Shown here one piece after another: positions 1 through 7,613 of a DNA stretch of 43,512 nucleotides. The DNA comes from Lysobacterales bacterium. GTDB lineage: Bacteria > Pseudomonadota > Gammaproteobacteria > Xanthomonadales > SZUA-38. The stretch's first letter is position 1, and each line of letters opens with the position of its first letter. The notes under the pieces are model-generated. The model was given only the letters and a program-made list of their open reading frames with translations, was not told where the DNA came from and did no database searches. Both the position numbers and the translations under genes were made by a program. The DNA lies in the NCBI GenBank assembly GCA_030065125.1, contig JASJDM010000066.1, positions 1 through 43,512 of the forward strand, given 5' to 3'.

Positions 1-131
1 ACCCCGATCTTCCTGACCCCGATCTTCCTGACCCCGATCTTCCTGACCCCGATCTTCCTGACCCCGATCTTCCTGACCCCGATCTTCCTGACCCCGATCT
101 TCCTGACCCCGATCTTCTGACCCCGATCTTC
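1..131. repeat. 15-bp tandem repeat at the window edge
   Basis: Seven perfect copies of ACCCCGATCTTCCTG fill positions 1-105. They are followed by a 14-base copy that has lost one C (106-119) and a partial copy (120-131). The first base of the window is the first base of a unit, so the array probably continues to the left. The unit is a multiple of three and the plus strand reads Thr-Pro-Ile-Phe-Leu repeatedly, until the 14-base copy brings in a TGA at 118-120. A coding role is therefore possible but unproven. Confidence 0.95.
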
Positions 132-144
132 GGCCCTCCGGAAT

Positions 145-1275
145 TCAGGTTGGCCGGGTGGACCGCTGCAACTTGTCGTGCAGCCGGTTGATCCAGTCAA
201 TGAGTTGCATGGTCCGGGGGTGATAACGCAATTCGTACCAGCCCGGCCATTGCCAGGCGGTAATGCCCAACCATGCCGCGGCGGTGGCCAGCACGAGAAC
301 GGCCAGCTCCGGGAATCCGGCGATACGGGCACTCCAGGGAACCGCGGCGAAAACCAGGGTAGCGGCGCCCGCGGCCATGCCGCCGACCATGGTGGCCGAC
401 TGGCGGTTGCGCCTTCCCCAGCGGGACAGGTGCGCGCCCGCCAGTCCACCGGCAAGGGCCGCGATGAACAAAAGCCAGGGGCTGCGGTAGACGATCTGCA
501 GCGGCCTCGCCCGGGCTCCGGCCAGGGTGGCGCTGACCTGTCCGCTGCTGAAACCGGACCGAAGCGGAATGGATCCGGTTCCATCAGGCCCCAGCAGAAT
601 CTCGTCCGCAGCCAGCGCACCCGATACCTGCACGGACAGAGCGAGCCCTGCAGGCTGATCAATGTCCCCGACCCTGGCGTTCAGGGTGCCGGTTCCGATG
701 CCCCATCCTACGGGGGAAGCGGGCTCCAGCCAAAGCTCCAGGTCCGGATGGGTGACGGGCAGGGCCAGGGCGTCAAATTGTTGTGTTTCACCCACGGCAA
801 CCCGCACAGCAAAGGGTCCATCGGTGATGTGGGGTGCCGAGACAGGCACATTCTGCCAGCGCCCCAGTTGTGTGATTTCAGCCGTTTCGATAACGGCGCC
901 GGACCGGTCCGTGACGGCAACAGGAATCGGCAACAGGAGTTGAGACTGATCCCTTGGATTATGGGTATCGGTCAGTGCAACCCGAAGCTGGCCCAGGTAT
1001 CCCTGCTGGCCGTTGAGTTGCATCGCCTGGCCCTCGCTGGCCCAGGCCTGGAGCTGCACGGGCTGGTTGGTAGTGGCACTGAGGGACGTGGGCCTGTGGC
1101 TGAGCTGCCAGGACGCCACGTCTTTGCTGACCGTGCCCAGCGGTACAGGCAGCGTCGATTGCCTGGCGCCGACGTCCAGAAGCCGCGCAGCGGACGTTTC
1201 CGCGGAAACGTGGAGCCCGTGCAGGCAGAGCACCAATGCCGCAAGCCCCCTGGCACCAAAGCTGATTGAATTCAT
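145..1275 (-). CDS. Exported/inner-membrane protein of unknown function
   Basis: This 376-residue protein is not a family I recognise. It begins with a signal-peptide-like segment (about residues 1-25, hydrophobic core ending near HVSA). A long region of about 230 residues rich in Val, Leu, Gly and Thr follows, with the look of beta-sandwich periplasmic domains. At least three hydrophobic helices lie between about residues 265 and 345, and the protein ends in a basic, probably cytoplasmic, tail. The ATG start is well supported by an AGGAGG-type ribosome site a few bases upstream on the minus strand. It lies 173 bp downstream of the diguanylate cyclase on the same strand, which is too far to prove an operon. 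The layout suggests a periplasmic sensing or scaffolding domain anchored by C-terminal helices, but this is only inference. Confidence 0.75.
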   Translation of the reverse strand: MNSISFGARGLAALVLCLHGLHVSAETSAARLLDVGARQSTLPVPLGTVSKDVASWQLSHRPTSLSATTNQPVQLQAWASEGQAMQLNGQQGYLGQLRVALTDTHNPRDQSQLLLPIPVAVTDRSGAVIETAEITQLGRWQNVPVSAPHITDGPFAVRVAVGETQQFDALALPVTHPDLELWLEPASPVGWGIGTGTLNARVGDIDQPAGLALSVQVSGALAADEILLGPDGTGSIPLRSGFSSGQVSATLAGARARPLQIVYRSPWLLFIAALAGGLAGAHLSRWGRRNRQSATMVGGMAAGAATLVFAAVPWSARIAGFPELAVLVLATAAAWLGITAWQWPGWYELRYHPRTMQLIDWINRLHDKLQRSTRPT

Positions 1276-1448
1276 GATTTTCCTCCTCTCCCGCGCCTGG
1301 CCCGCTGAATGGCCTGGCGCAGCTGTCGGTATAATCCGTGTGTCCCGGCAGTTTCGTGAGCTGCATCATGTTTTTCGAAGGTGGGCGTTGGACACGTCGT
1401 AATCGACGGCCGGGTGCCAGGAAGGTATCGGGCCGAAACTTTTTTGGA

Positions 1449-2777
1449 TCAGAGCGCTTCGCAGCGATTGCGCCCTGATTTTTTGGCCTTGAAAAGAGCC
1501 TGATCAGCGCGCTTGTACACGGCCAGCGGCGTATCCCCCTGGCGAAACTGGGTGACGCCGCATGACACGGTGACGGTTTCGGGAATGCCGCGGAGCGGGG
1601 AGTCCGCGATGGTTTTGCGCAGCCGGTTGGCAATGACCATGGCGCTGTACGCATCGGTCCCGGGAAACAGGATCACGAACTCTTCGCCGCCGACCCGTGC
1701 CACGAAGTCATCAGCACGTTTCGCCTGGTTCATGAGCTCTCCGACCAGGTGCAGCACCCGGTCACCGGCGCCGTGACCCAGTGCGTCGTTTACCGCCTTG
1801 AAGCCGTCAATATCCCACAGCGATAGGGTCAGGGGTTGATCCATGTCGCGTTTCCAGCGACGGTACTCTTCCTGGACACGCCTGTCATAGGCAAAACGGC
1901 TGTGGACGCCGGTCAAGGCGTCAGTGTCCAGCCGCTGCTGCAGTTCGACCCGGTCCGCCAGGGTTTTGGCTTTCTGCCGCAGCTTCTGCAGTTCGGCTTC
2001 CAGCATGGCATTTTGCAGATTGGCTTCAGACTGACGTCGATCTTCACCTTCCCGGTAAAGCCGCATTCTCTCGGCCACCACATTCAACTGGGTCTGAACC
2101 TTGAGCTTCAGCACGGCGAGATCGGTTTCCTCGGCCATTTCGGACTGCAGGCCGGCAATCTGAGTCTTGACGCTGCTCTCCAGGTCCAGCGTTTCCTGCT
2201 GGCGATTCTTCGCCGCCTTGCTTTGCCATCGGGTCCAGGTATCGAACTCGGCCAGTTGATCGTTGACCTGCTCCAGGAACGTTTCCAGCTCGGATTTTTT
2301 GGTCTGCAGGGAACTGATCATCTGGACGACGCCGCCGGCCAAGTCGACAAAAAACTGGCTCCAGTCGGTGTCGCCGGACTCCAGTCGCCAGGCCAGATCC
2401 CGGGTCGAATCTTTCAATGCGGGGACCCCGGACATACGCTCGATCAGTTGCCCAAGCAGGCCGCGCATCTCTTCGTCCAGCTTCGAAGGAGACGTGCTCG
2501 GCGTGGGTTCGAGGTCAGTGGTGCGCAGGGCGCTCTTGAGCCTGCTCAGGCTATCGGAAACGTCGTTGGTAGCGGTGCCCTCCTGCAGGAACACCCGCAG
2601 CTCCCCCAGAGTATCGTCCAGGGCCTGGCTGCGGCCCATGGCGGCCACCGCCAGCTGGGAGCCAGCACGGCGCAGGGCCGACTCCAGGGTCTCCCATTCC
2701 CGCTCTTTCGATGCAAATTCGTTGAGAAGCTGGCGGTACTGGTATTTCCAGTGGTCCGCGGATGGTTGATCTTGCAT
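1449..2777 (-). CDS. Diguanylate cyclase, GGDEF domain with N-terminal coiled coil
   Basis: This 442-residue protein is predicted to make cyclic di-GMP from two GTP in the cytoplasm. The C-terminal GGDEF domain (about residues 280-442) has an intact active-site motif GGEEF at 363-367. An RxxD inhibitory I-site (RADD) lies at the canonical distance upstream of it, so both catalysis and product inhibition are expected. No transmembrane segment or EAL domain is visible. The N-terminal half is charged and helical, with heptad-like Leu/Glu/Gln stretches at roughly 160-285, and probably dimerises the enzyme. The N-terminal sensor region belongs to no domain I can name. The ATG at 2777 has only a weak ribosome site. 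A TTGGTC-N6-GACCAA palindrome lies about 30 bp upstream. Confidence 0.93.
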   Translation of the reverse strand: MQDQPSADHWKYQYRQLLNEFASKEREWETLESALRRAGSQLAVAAMGRSQALDDTLGELRVFLQEGTATNDVSDSLSRLKSALRTTDLEPTPSTSPSKLDEEMRGLLGQLIERMSGVPALKDSTRDLAWRLESGDTDWSQFFVDLAGGVVQMISSLQTKKSELETFLEQVNDQLAEFDTWTRWQSKAAKNRQQETLDLESSVKTQIAGLQSEMAEETDLAVLKLKVQTQLNVVAERMRLYREGEDRRQSEANLQNAMLEAELQKLRQKAKTLADRVELQQRLDTDALTGVHSRFAYDRRVQEEYRRWKRDMDQPLTLSLWDIDGFKAVNDALGHGAGDRVLHLVGELMNQAKRADDFVARVGGEEFVILFPGTDAYSAMVIANRLRKTIADSPLRGIPETVTVSCGVTQFRQGDTPLAVYKRADQALFKAKKSGRNRCEAL

Positions 2778-2807
2778 TAGCTGGCTAATGACACGGTCAT
2801 GATTTCA

Positions 2808-2825
2808 TTGGTCTATATCGACCAA
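2808..2825. promoter_or_regulatory. Short palindrome upstream of the diguanylate cyclase
   Basis: TTGGTC and GACCAA form a perfect 6-bp inverted repeat around a 6-base AT-rich centre. It sits 31 bp before the start codon at 2777, where an operator would be expected. No regulator can be assigned, and a 6-bp palindrome can arise by chance. Confidence 0.3.
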
Positions 2826-2869
2826 CGCCGGCCAGAGTTTAGTGCAGTTGCGGGTTGTCCGGTGAACGC

Positions 2870-2959
2870 GCGCCCGCAGGTCCGCGTAAGCAACTACTGG
2901 AAAGGCCCTCTCAGGCCCTGCTGTCGCCCGCTTCGGGACGGCGGATCTTGCGGATAGAC
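2870..2959. repeat. Intergenic direct repeat, copy 1
   Basis: This stretch of about 90 bp is nearly identical to 3025-3124. Both copies start with GCGCCCGCA and share the block GTCCGCGTAAGCAACTAC. Both end with GCGGATCTTGCGGATAGAC. Copy 1 lacks about 10 bases in the middle that copy 2 has. Both lie in the gap before the sigma-factor gene. Such near-identical non-coding copies usually belong to a dispersed genomic repeat family, but other copies cannot be seen from this window. Confidence 0.85.
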
Positions 2960-2962
2960 CCC

Positions 2963-2982
2963 TTGGCACAAGGATGTGCCAA
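2963..2982. repeat. Perfect 8-bp hairpin between the two direct repeats
   Basis: TTGGCACA, a 4-base AGGA loop and TGTGCCAA form a perfect stem. It is followed directly by GGCC-GAA-GGCC and another imperfect inverted pair (CGCAGCAAAAC and GCTTTTGCG). No T-run follows, so it does not look like a simple intrinsic terminator. It is more likely part of the composite intergenic repeat. Confidence 0.55.
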
Positions 2983-3024
2983 CGGCCGAAGGCCGCAAGC
3001 GCAGCAAAACCACGCTTTTGCGAA

Positions 3025-3124
3025 GCGCCCGCAAGTCCGCGTAAGCAACTACTGGAAAGGTCTTCGTCATCCCCCTCAGGCCATGCTATCGCCCACTTCG
3101 GGATGGCGGATCTTGCGGATAGAC
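3025..3124. repeat. Intergenic direct repeat, copy 2
   Basis: This is the second copy of the element at 2870-2959. It ends 39 bp before the ATG of the sigma factor, so it may carry or displace that gene's promoter. The sigma-factor frame stays open through both repeats, but the encoded sequence there has no family similarity and I treat it as non-coding. Confidence 0.85.
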
Positions 3125-3163
3125 AATCTAAACCAATTCCCAACTCCCAACGTCTTAAATAAC

Positions 3164-3733
3164 ATGGAGGCCGTGGCCAAGCTTGATGACAAAGCGGACG
3201 TTGCGGCGCCTGCGGACGACGGCGAGCTGGTGCGGCTTGCTCAGGGCGGCGACCAGAGGGCTTTTGAGGCGCTCTACCATGCCCATGCGTCCCGGGTCAC
3301 CAGCCTTTGCTGGCGGTTGTGCGGCGGTAATGAACAGCTGGCTCGGGAACTGGTCCAGGATGCCTTTGTCAGGGCCTGGCAGAAACTCGACACCTTTCGG
3401 GGTGACGCCAGGTTCTCCACATGGCTGCACCGGCTGACGGTCAACGTGGTTCTCAGCGACCGGCGCATCCGGGTGAGAAAGCTCGAACGGGAGCGGCCGC
3501 TGGAAGAACTGACTGTCGAACCTGGTGTCCACAGTCCCATGGGACTGGACCGGGACCTTGAGCAGGTCATTGCCAGGTTACCGGAGCGTGCGCGAACGGT
3601 GCTGGTGCTGCACGACATCGAGGGTTACCAGCACGACGAAGTGGCCGAAATGGCCGATATGGCGGTAGGAACATCCAAGGCGCAGCTTCACAGAGCACGC
3701 AAGCTGCTGAGAGAATGGCTTGAATCGAAATGA
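3164..3733 (+). CDS. ECF-type RNA polymerase sigma factor
   Basis: This 189-residue sigma-70-family factor contains only regions 2 and 4, as is typical of ECF factors. Region 2 spans about residues 18-95, with the helix around ELVQDAFVRAWQKL that binds core polymerase, then the FSTWLHRL segment. Region 4, a helix-turn-helix for -35 recognition, is at about 130-187 and includes ARLPERARTVLVLHDIEGY. I chose the ATG at 3164 because family similarity begins there; the open frame upstream runs through the intergenic repeats. No clear ribosome site precedes it. Its stop overlaps the next ATG (ATGA at 3730-3733), and the neighbour is a membrane protein, the usual arrangement of a sigma factor with its anti-sigma factor. 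Confidence 0.93.
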   Translation: MEAVAKLDDKADVAAPADDGELVRLAQGGDQRAFEALYHAHASRVTSLCWRLCGGNEQLARELVQDAFVRAWQKLDTFRGDARFSTWLHRLTVNVVLSDRRIRVRKLERERPLEELTVEPGVHSPMGLDRDLEQVIARLPERARTVLVLHDIEGYQHDEVAEMADMAVGTSKAQLHRARKLLREWLESK

Positions 3734-4272
3734 GTATCAGCGAACAACAACTGCTGCAGCGACTGGCGGCCCTGCCCCGGGAAAGAGACCCGGGCAAGGA
3801 CCTCTGGCCGGCCATTTCCGCGCGGCTCGAGCGCCGGCAGGAGCAGGTCGCGGCTGACACCGGTTCCTGGCGCTGGCCCCAGGCCGTAGCGGTGGCACTG
3901 GTGGCCGCTCTCGGACTGTCGGTTCTGCAGCTGACCGGCGTTTCTGAAATGCCCGGGGCGGAGCCCGGTAGTCCGCTGAACGACTCGGCTACGGCAGTCA
4001 ATCTCGAACTGTCGGCTCCCCTGCGAGGCCTCAAGGGCATGGAGGGCGCCGACAGTGAACTGACCGGGGAAATGGGAGACGCTGTGCGCATGGACCTGCT
4101 GGTGATCCAGCAGGCCACGGAGCAGGTGAAAGCGGCCCTGGAAAACGACCCCGAATCATCATTCCTGGCCGGCATGCTGGCCGACCTTCAACGAAAAGAA
4201 CTGAGCGTGTTAAGAGAACTCGTATTGCTGACCGGCATGGATATCAGCGGGTTCCAGCGGAGTGCATCATGA
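3730..4272 (+). CDS. Single-pass membrane protein, candidate anti-sigma factor
   Basis: This 180-residue protein has a charged cytoplasmic N-terminus (about 1-50, including LLQRLAALPRERDPGKDLWP), one transmembrane helix at about 54-72 (AVAVALVAALGLSVLQL) and a soluble periplasmic part. The size, topology and overlap with the ECF sigma gene match membrane anti-sigma factors. No zinc-binding HxxxCxxC motif of the ZAS type is visible, so any sigma binding would use another fold. Overlaps at both ends (3730-3733 and 4269-4272) imply translational coupling within a three-gene operon. The anti-sigma role is inferred from position and topology only. Confidence 0.8.
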   Translation: MSISEQQLLQRLAALPRERDPGKDLWPAISARLERRQEQVAADTGSWRWPQAVAVALVAALGLSVLQLTGVSEMPGAEPGSPLNDSATAVNLELSAPLRGLKGMEGADSELTGEMGDAVRMDLLVIQQATEQVKAALENDPESSFLAGMLADLQRKELSVLRELVLLTGMDISGFQRSAS

Positions 4273-5132
4273 AAACAGCATTGGTATTACTGTTGATCAC
4301 CGGTTCGGCCCTGGCTGCCGGCACCATCGACGAAGTCCGGCCCCTGGCCGCGGACGGCATGGTGGTGGTCAAGAACGTGAAGGGTGAGGTCAACGTGGAA
4401 AGCTGGGACCGGAACCAGGTCTCCATCCAGGGAGAGCTGGGTGACGGCACGCGGGATCTGGCCATCAACGGCGGCGAGCGGCGGCTGGAAATCGAAGTGG
4501 TGATCAACCGGCGCAACCGGGACGTGGAAGAATCTATCCTGGAGATCAGGGTACCGGAGCGCGCCAGCCTGGCGGTGGAGACGGTCAGCGCAGATGTTTC
4601 GGTGGAAGACCTGAACGGCGAACTGATCGAGGTCAACACCGTCAGCGGTGACGTGGACATCGATTCCGGGGGCGAGCGCATTTTTGCCCACACCGTCAGT
4701 GGTGACCTGGAACTGGAAAGCCGGGCGCGTCGGGTTGAACTGGAGTCGGTCAGCGGCGATATCGACGCCCGCGCCGGCGGTGACGAGGTAGACGTCAATA
4801 CGGTCTCGGGCGATGTGCTTTACGTGGGTAAGGCCCTGGCCCGGGGACACTTCGAGGCGGTCTCCGGCGATATGGAAATTGACGTGGACCTGGCCGACAG
4901 CGCCTCACTGAATATCGCCAGCCTCAGTGGTGACGTGGACCTGATTGTTCCGCGCTCCATGTCCGCTACCTGCGAAGCCGAAAGCTTCAGTGGCAAGATC
5001 AAGAGCACCCGGGGTGAAGTCCGGTCGGCCAAGTACGGTCCCCACAAGAGCCTGCGCTTCGTTTCGGGCGACGGCTCGGGCAGGATCAAGCTGGAAAGCT
5101 ACAGCGGCGATCTGCGCATCCGGGAAAAGTAA
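4269..5132 (+). CDS. DUF4097-family exported beta-repeat protein
   Basis: This 287-residue protein has an N-terminal signal peptide (about 1-17, ending SALAAG). The rest is a regular series of short beta-strand repeats, each turning on a V/L-S-G-D motif, which appears at least seven times and is spaced about 17-25 residues apart. This is the pattern of DUF4097 (putative adhesin) beta-helix proteins. The family is often found beside ECF sigma and anti-sigma genes and has been linked to envelope stress, but its biochemical role is not established. The ATG overlaps the stop of the preceding gene, making it the last gene of the sigma operon. Confidence 0.88.
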   Translation: MKTALVLLLITGSALAAGTIDEVRPLAADGMVVVKNVKGEVNVESWDRNQVSIQGELGDGTRDLAINGGERRLEIEVVINRRNRDVEESILEIRVPERASLAVETVSADVSVEDLNGELIEVNTVSGDVDIDSGGERIFAHTVSGDLELESRARRVELESVSGDIDARAGGDEVDVNTVSGDVLYVGKALARGHFEAVSGDMEIDVDLADSASLNIASLSGDVDLIVPRSMSATCEAESFSGKIKSTRGEVRSAKYGPHKSLRFVSGDGSGRIKLESYSGDLRIREK

Positions 5133-5136
5133 TTCT

Positions 5137-5880
5137 TCAGCGCCCGACGGGCTGCCAGCGCTGGCTGACCTGGCCGGTCGGCCGACCCTCGGCCCCAAAG
5201 CTGGCCTCGGTAAAGTGGATCTCGTCTCGGCTGATGCTCAGAATCGTGGAGCAGCGGGTACCGTACTGATCACCCTCGATGAACATCGGGGCAAGAAACG
5301 CCTCGGTGTCTGCGCCGACTCCTGTATCGGGAAGATCACCGGGCGGGCGGCTGGGATCCCGCAGTGCGGCCAGCAGCTGGCTATCGTTTCCTTCCCCTGA
5401 AAGCACCCCAATCATGCGCTGCACCTTGGGCCAGGGTGTATTCAGGCGGTCATTGCTGACCGCGTGTACCCCGGCCGGGACGCGTTCGGGCTGGCGGTGC
5501 CGGTTGCTGGACCACCACAGCGCTGACCCATCGTAGACCAGCAGGTTGAAGCCGCCATAGGATCCTCCCCGGCCGATCACTTCTGTCGCGTAGTCCTCAG
5601 CGCTGGTTTGACTGTCCAGAAAACCGAGGGGCAATTCCCCCCGGGACCGTTGGCCCGATGTGCCGATCATTTCACGCACGTTGGTGACGACGGCAAATCG
5701 GCCTGCACGGGTCACGCCCAGCCAGGTGCCACCGGATTCCAGGTCCCTGCCGGCCAGCACCCCGTCGTGATCTGGCCACCAGTGGGCGGCTCGGGTTGGG
5801 CGGTGATGAAACTCGTCCCGGTTGGCGGCTACCAGCAGGGTCCTGTCAGGCGGGTCATATCGCAGGCCGATCAGGCACAC
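5137..5880 (-). CDS. NRDE-family protein (TANGO2-like)
   Basis: This 247-residue protein starts with MCLIGLRYD and carries the signature AANRDEFHHRP at about residues 17-27, which define the NRDE/TANGO2 family. Length and the conserved Met-Cys start fit the family. The start codon is GTG, placing Cys at position 2 as in relatives. The molecular function of the family is unsettled; animal TANGO2 is linked to lipid and heme handling, and an Ntn-hydrolase-like fold has been suggested. The GTG directly abuts the TGA of the upstream phosphatase-like gene (TGAGTG), so the two are probably co-translated. The gene is convergent with the DUF4097 gene, with only 4 bp between them. Confidence 0.9.
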   Translation of the reverse strand: MCLIGLRYDPPDRTLLVAANRDEFHHRPTRAAHWWPDHDGVLAGRDLESGGTWLGVTRAGRFAVVTNVREMIGTSGQRSRGELPLGFLDSQTSAEDYATEVIGRGGSYGGFNLLVYDGSALWWSSNRHRQPERVPAGVHAVSNDRLNTPWPKVQRMIGVLSGEGNDSQLLAALRDPSRPPGDLPDTGVGADTEAFLAPMFIEGDQYGTRCSTILSISRDEIHFTEASFGAEGRPTGQVSQRWQPVGR

Positions 5881-6504
5881 TCAGGTTGCCGCTGTAACCT
5901 GGGAGAAAAGGAACAGCATCTCGCGCCCGATCTGACGGGCCCGGCGGCCATAGCCGGCCTGTTCGATGTCCATGCCGTCGAAAGCCTTGGGATCTTCATA
6001 GGGCAGGGTGAAGCGGGCATCGCATCCAAAGATGTAGGGACAGTTGGTGTCGGCGTGTCCGCAGGTCATTACCGCCGCGTAGTCCCCGGTGGGGTTGGGG
6101 GGTTGGTCGAAGATCTTTGAATAGACCGTCAGTGGCTGCGCCCAGCCGTCGCCGGAGACCGCGTAGTGGGGATTGGCCTGGTTGCCGTCGCCGCTGATCT
6201 CAAACCCGGCTTCCCGCATGGCACGGATGGCATTGGGGTGAAAAGCCGTGACCTCGGTGCCGCCGGAGTAAGCCTGGAAAGGCCGGACTCCCCAGTACGC
6301 TGCCGCCGCCTGGGCCCAGATCTGTGACATCTGGCTGCGCCGGGAGTTGTGGGTGCAGATAAGCGTGAGCCGGGCAGTCTCGTCACGGTTGACGCGGACG
6401 CCCACATATTCGGCAATGCCCGCAAGCAACTGCTTGCGGCCGTCATCGATGCGGTCGAATTCGAGAATCAGCTTGTCGATCTGCTGACTGGTGGACTGCA
6501 GCAC
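5881..6504 (-). CDS. Low-molecular-weight protein tyrosine phosphatase / ArsC-like protein
   Basis: This 207-residue protein has a Cys-x5-Arg phosphate-binding loop at 50-56 (CTHNSRR), immediately after a beta strand (LTLI). That is the signature of the LMW phosphatase/thioredoxin-type arsenate reductase fold. It is longer than classical LMW phosphatases (about 140-160 residues), with about 40 extra N-terminal residues and a Cys-rich segment (MTCGHADTNCPYIFGC) at about 146-161. The second half has a DPKAFDG element near the expected catalytic-acid region. No ars genes are nearby, so arsenate reduction is not supported by context. The GTG start has a GGAG-type ribosome site. It is translationally coupled to the NRDE gene. 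Confidence 0.85.
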   Translation of the reverse strand: MLQSTSQQIDKLILEFDRIDDGRKQLLAGIAEYVGVRVNRDETARLTLICTHNSRRSQMSQIWAQAAAAYWGVRPFQAYSGGTEVTAFHPNAIRAMREAGFEISGDGNQANPHYAVSGDGWAQPLTVYSKIFDQPPNPTGDYAAVMTCGHADTNCPYIFGCDARFTLPYEDPKAFDGMDIEQAGYGRRARQIGREMLFLFSQVTAAT

Positions 6505-6549
6505 GGTCCCGGACTCCGTAATTTTTGACGTCGGAAAGGGTGCGTGCCC

Positions 6550-6568
6550 GTCATGACAGTTTCATGAC
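6550..6568. promoter_or_regulatory. Palindrome upstream of the phosphatase-like gene
   Basis: GTCATGA, five bases, then TCATGAC form a perfect 7-bp inverted repeat. It lies 46 bp upstream of the GTG at 6504 and between the two minus-strand genes. It could be an operator for the phosphatase-NRDE pair or part of a terminator for the barrel gene. There is no adjacent T-run, so I slightly favour a protein-binding site. Confidence 0.35.
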
Positions 6569-6590
6569 AACGGCGGGTGCGATGCGGGTA

Positions 6591-7613
6591 TTACAGGTCC
6601 TGCTGGTAGCGAACGTAGGGCACGCGGCCGAAGAAATTTTCCACCTCGGCGTCGCTCAGATTGTCCGTGACCGGCGCAGGGGTGTTCAGCACGTTTCGCG
6701 CACCCACACTGACCGACGCGTTCCAGGGCATGCGCCAGGCGAAGTTGACGTCAAAGGCGGTCCAGCCGGTGGCGCTTTCGGTCTGGTTGATCACGTCCAG
6801 GTAACGGCTGGTGATGTCGCCACGGAACGCGCCTTTTTGCCAGCCCAGGCCAAACGATGCCGAGGTGAGCGGCTCAGACGGATCGGGCGTCAGGGTCAGG
6901 TCAGTGCCGCTGACCATGCGAGACACCTGCAGTCCAAGCTCCAGGTCGCCCCAGCGGCCAGCGTCGATATCGCAGGTGAGGCTGACGTCCAGGGCTTCGG
7001 TATTGGCCAGTCCCATGTCGCTGGATCGGTTGAGGTGGCTGGCCGCAGTGGGCATCCAGCTGACCGGGCTCGCCATGGGAACGGCATGGTCGCCGTCGGT
7101 GTCGCGGTTGAGATAATCGAAATTGAGTGAGAAGGCATTGCTGACCTGCCAGCTGGCGCCCACTGTGTAGGCTTCGACCATGGCCTGGTCTTCGTTGCTG
7201 AGTTCCACGCAGGTGGTGCCGCTGCCGCAGAGGGCCCACTCCGCCGCACGGGGATCCATCCCATAGCCGTAGCCGGCGCGTACCGACACGGAATCCACCG
7301 GCGTCCATACGCCCGAGGTTGCGGCAAACTGGCTGGCGCCGGATTCCTTGGGCAGGGTCACCTGCAGCTGCAGATCGGGTCCCACGGTCAGGTCCATGGT
7401 CTTGGGCCGGATCAGCCAGACGGGCTCAGCGGCCAGGTTCTGCTGGTTGTCCGACATGGCGGCAATGCTGGCCGGCGGGCCGCTGGCGGGCTCCTCCGCG
7501 GCGGTGGAATTCACGCCGAAGGTCAGCAGGCACACGGCGACGCCAGCGGCGAACCGTCGGGCATCGTTATGGTGCCGGTAGTGCTTCCCTGATGTAGATC
7601 CAGCAGATCGCAT
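6591..7613 (-). CDS. Outer-membrane beta-barrel protein, TonB-receptor C-terminus-like
   Basis: This 340-residue protein has an N-terminal extension with a signal-peptide core at about 20-38 (FAAGVAVCLLTFGVNSTAAE). The remainder shows alternating beta strands. The C-terminal part resembles the last strands of TonB-dependent receptors: a TAFDVNFAWRMPW-like strand, then SVGARNVLNTPAP and an aromatic end RVPYVRYQQDL. Receptors of that type normally have 650-900 residues and an N-terminal plug, and no plug domain or TonB box is visible here. It may be a small porin-like barrel derived from a receptor, or the surviving part of a larger receptor. The ATG has a good AGGAAG ribosome site, which argues for an expressed gene. 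Confidence 0.75.
   Translation of the reverse strand: MRSAGSTSGKHYRHHNDARRFAAGVAVCLLTFGVNSTAAEEPASGPPASIAAMSDNQQNLAAEPVWLIRPKTMDLTVGPDLQLQVTLPKESGASQFAATSGVWTPVDSVSVRAGYGYGMDPRAAEWALCGSGTTCVELSNEDQAMVEAYTVGASWQVSNAFSLNFDYLNRDTDGDHAVPMASPVSWMPTAASHLNRSSDMGLANTEALDVSLTCDIDAGRWGDLELGLQVSRMVSGTDLTLTPDPSEPLTSASFGLGWQKGAFRGDITSRYLDVINQTESATGWTAFDVNFAWRMPWNASVSVGARNVLNTPAPVTDNLSDAEVENFFGRVPYVRYQQDL

Noticed and set aside
178..1269. Long plus-strand open frame of 363 codons opposite the exported membrane protein
   Set aside because: Composition is low in hydrophobic order and it lies wholly antisense to a gene with a signal peptide, membrane helices and a good ribosome site. High GC makes such long shadow frames common.
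1327..1334. GGTATAAT, a consensus-like -10 on the plus strand
   Set aside because: No plus-strand gene follows and no matching -35 element is seen.
2805..3143. 112-codon minus-strand frame across the repeats
   Set aside because: Its apparent internal repeat only reflects the duplicated DNA element, and it has no family similarity.
2855..3163. N-terminal extension of the sigma factor by 103 codons
   Set aside because: This part translates the two copies of an intergenic repeat and a hairpin; ECF homology starts at the ATG at 3164.
5881..6504. Arsenate-resistance gene cluster
   Set aside because: No arsR, arsB or acr3 gene is adjacent; the neighbour is an NRDE protein.
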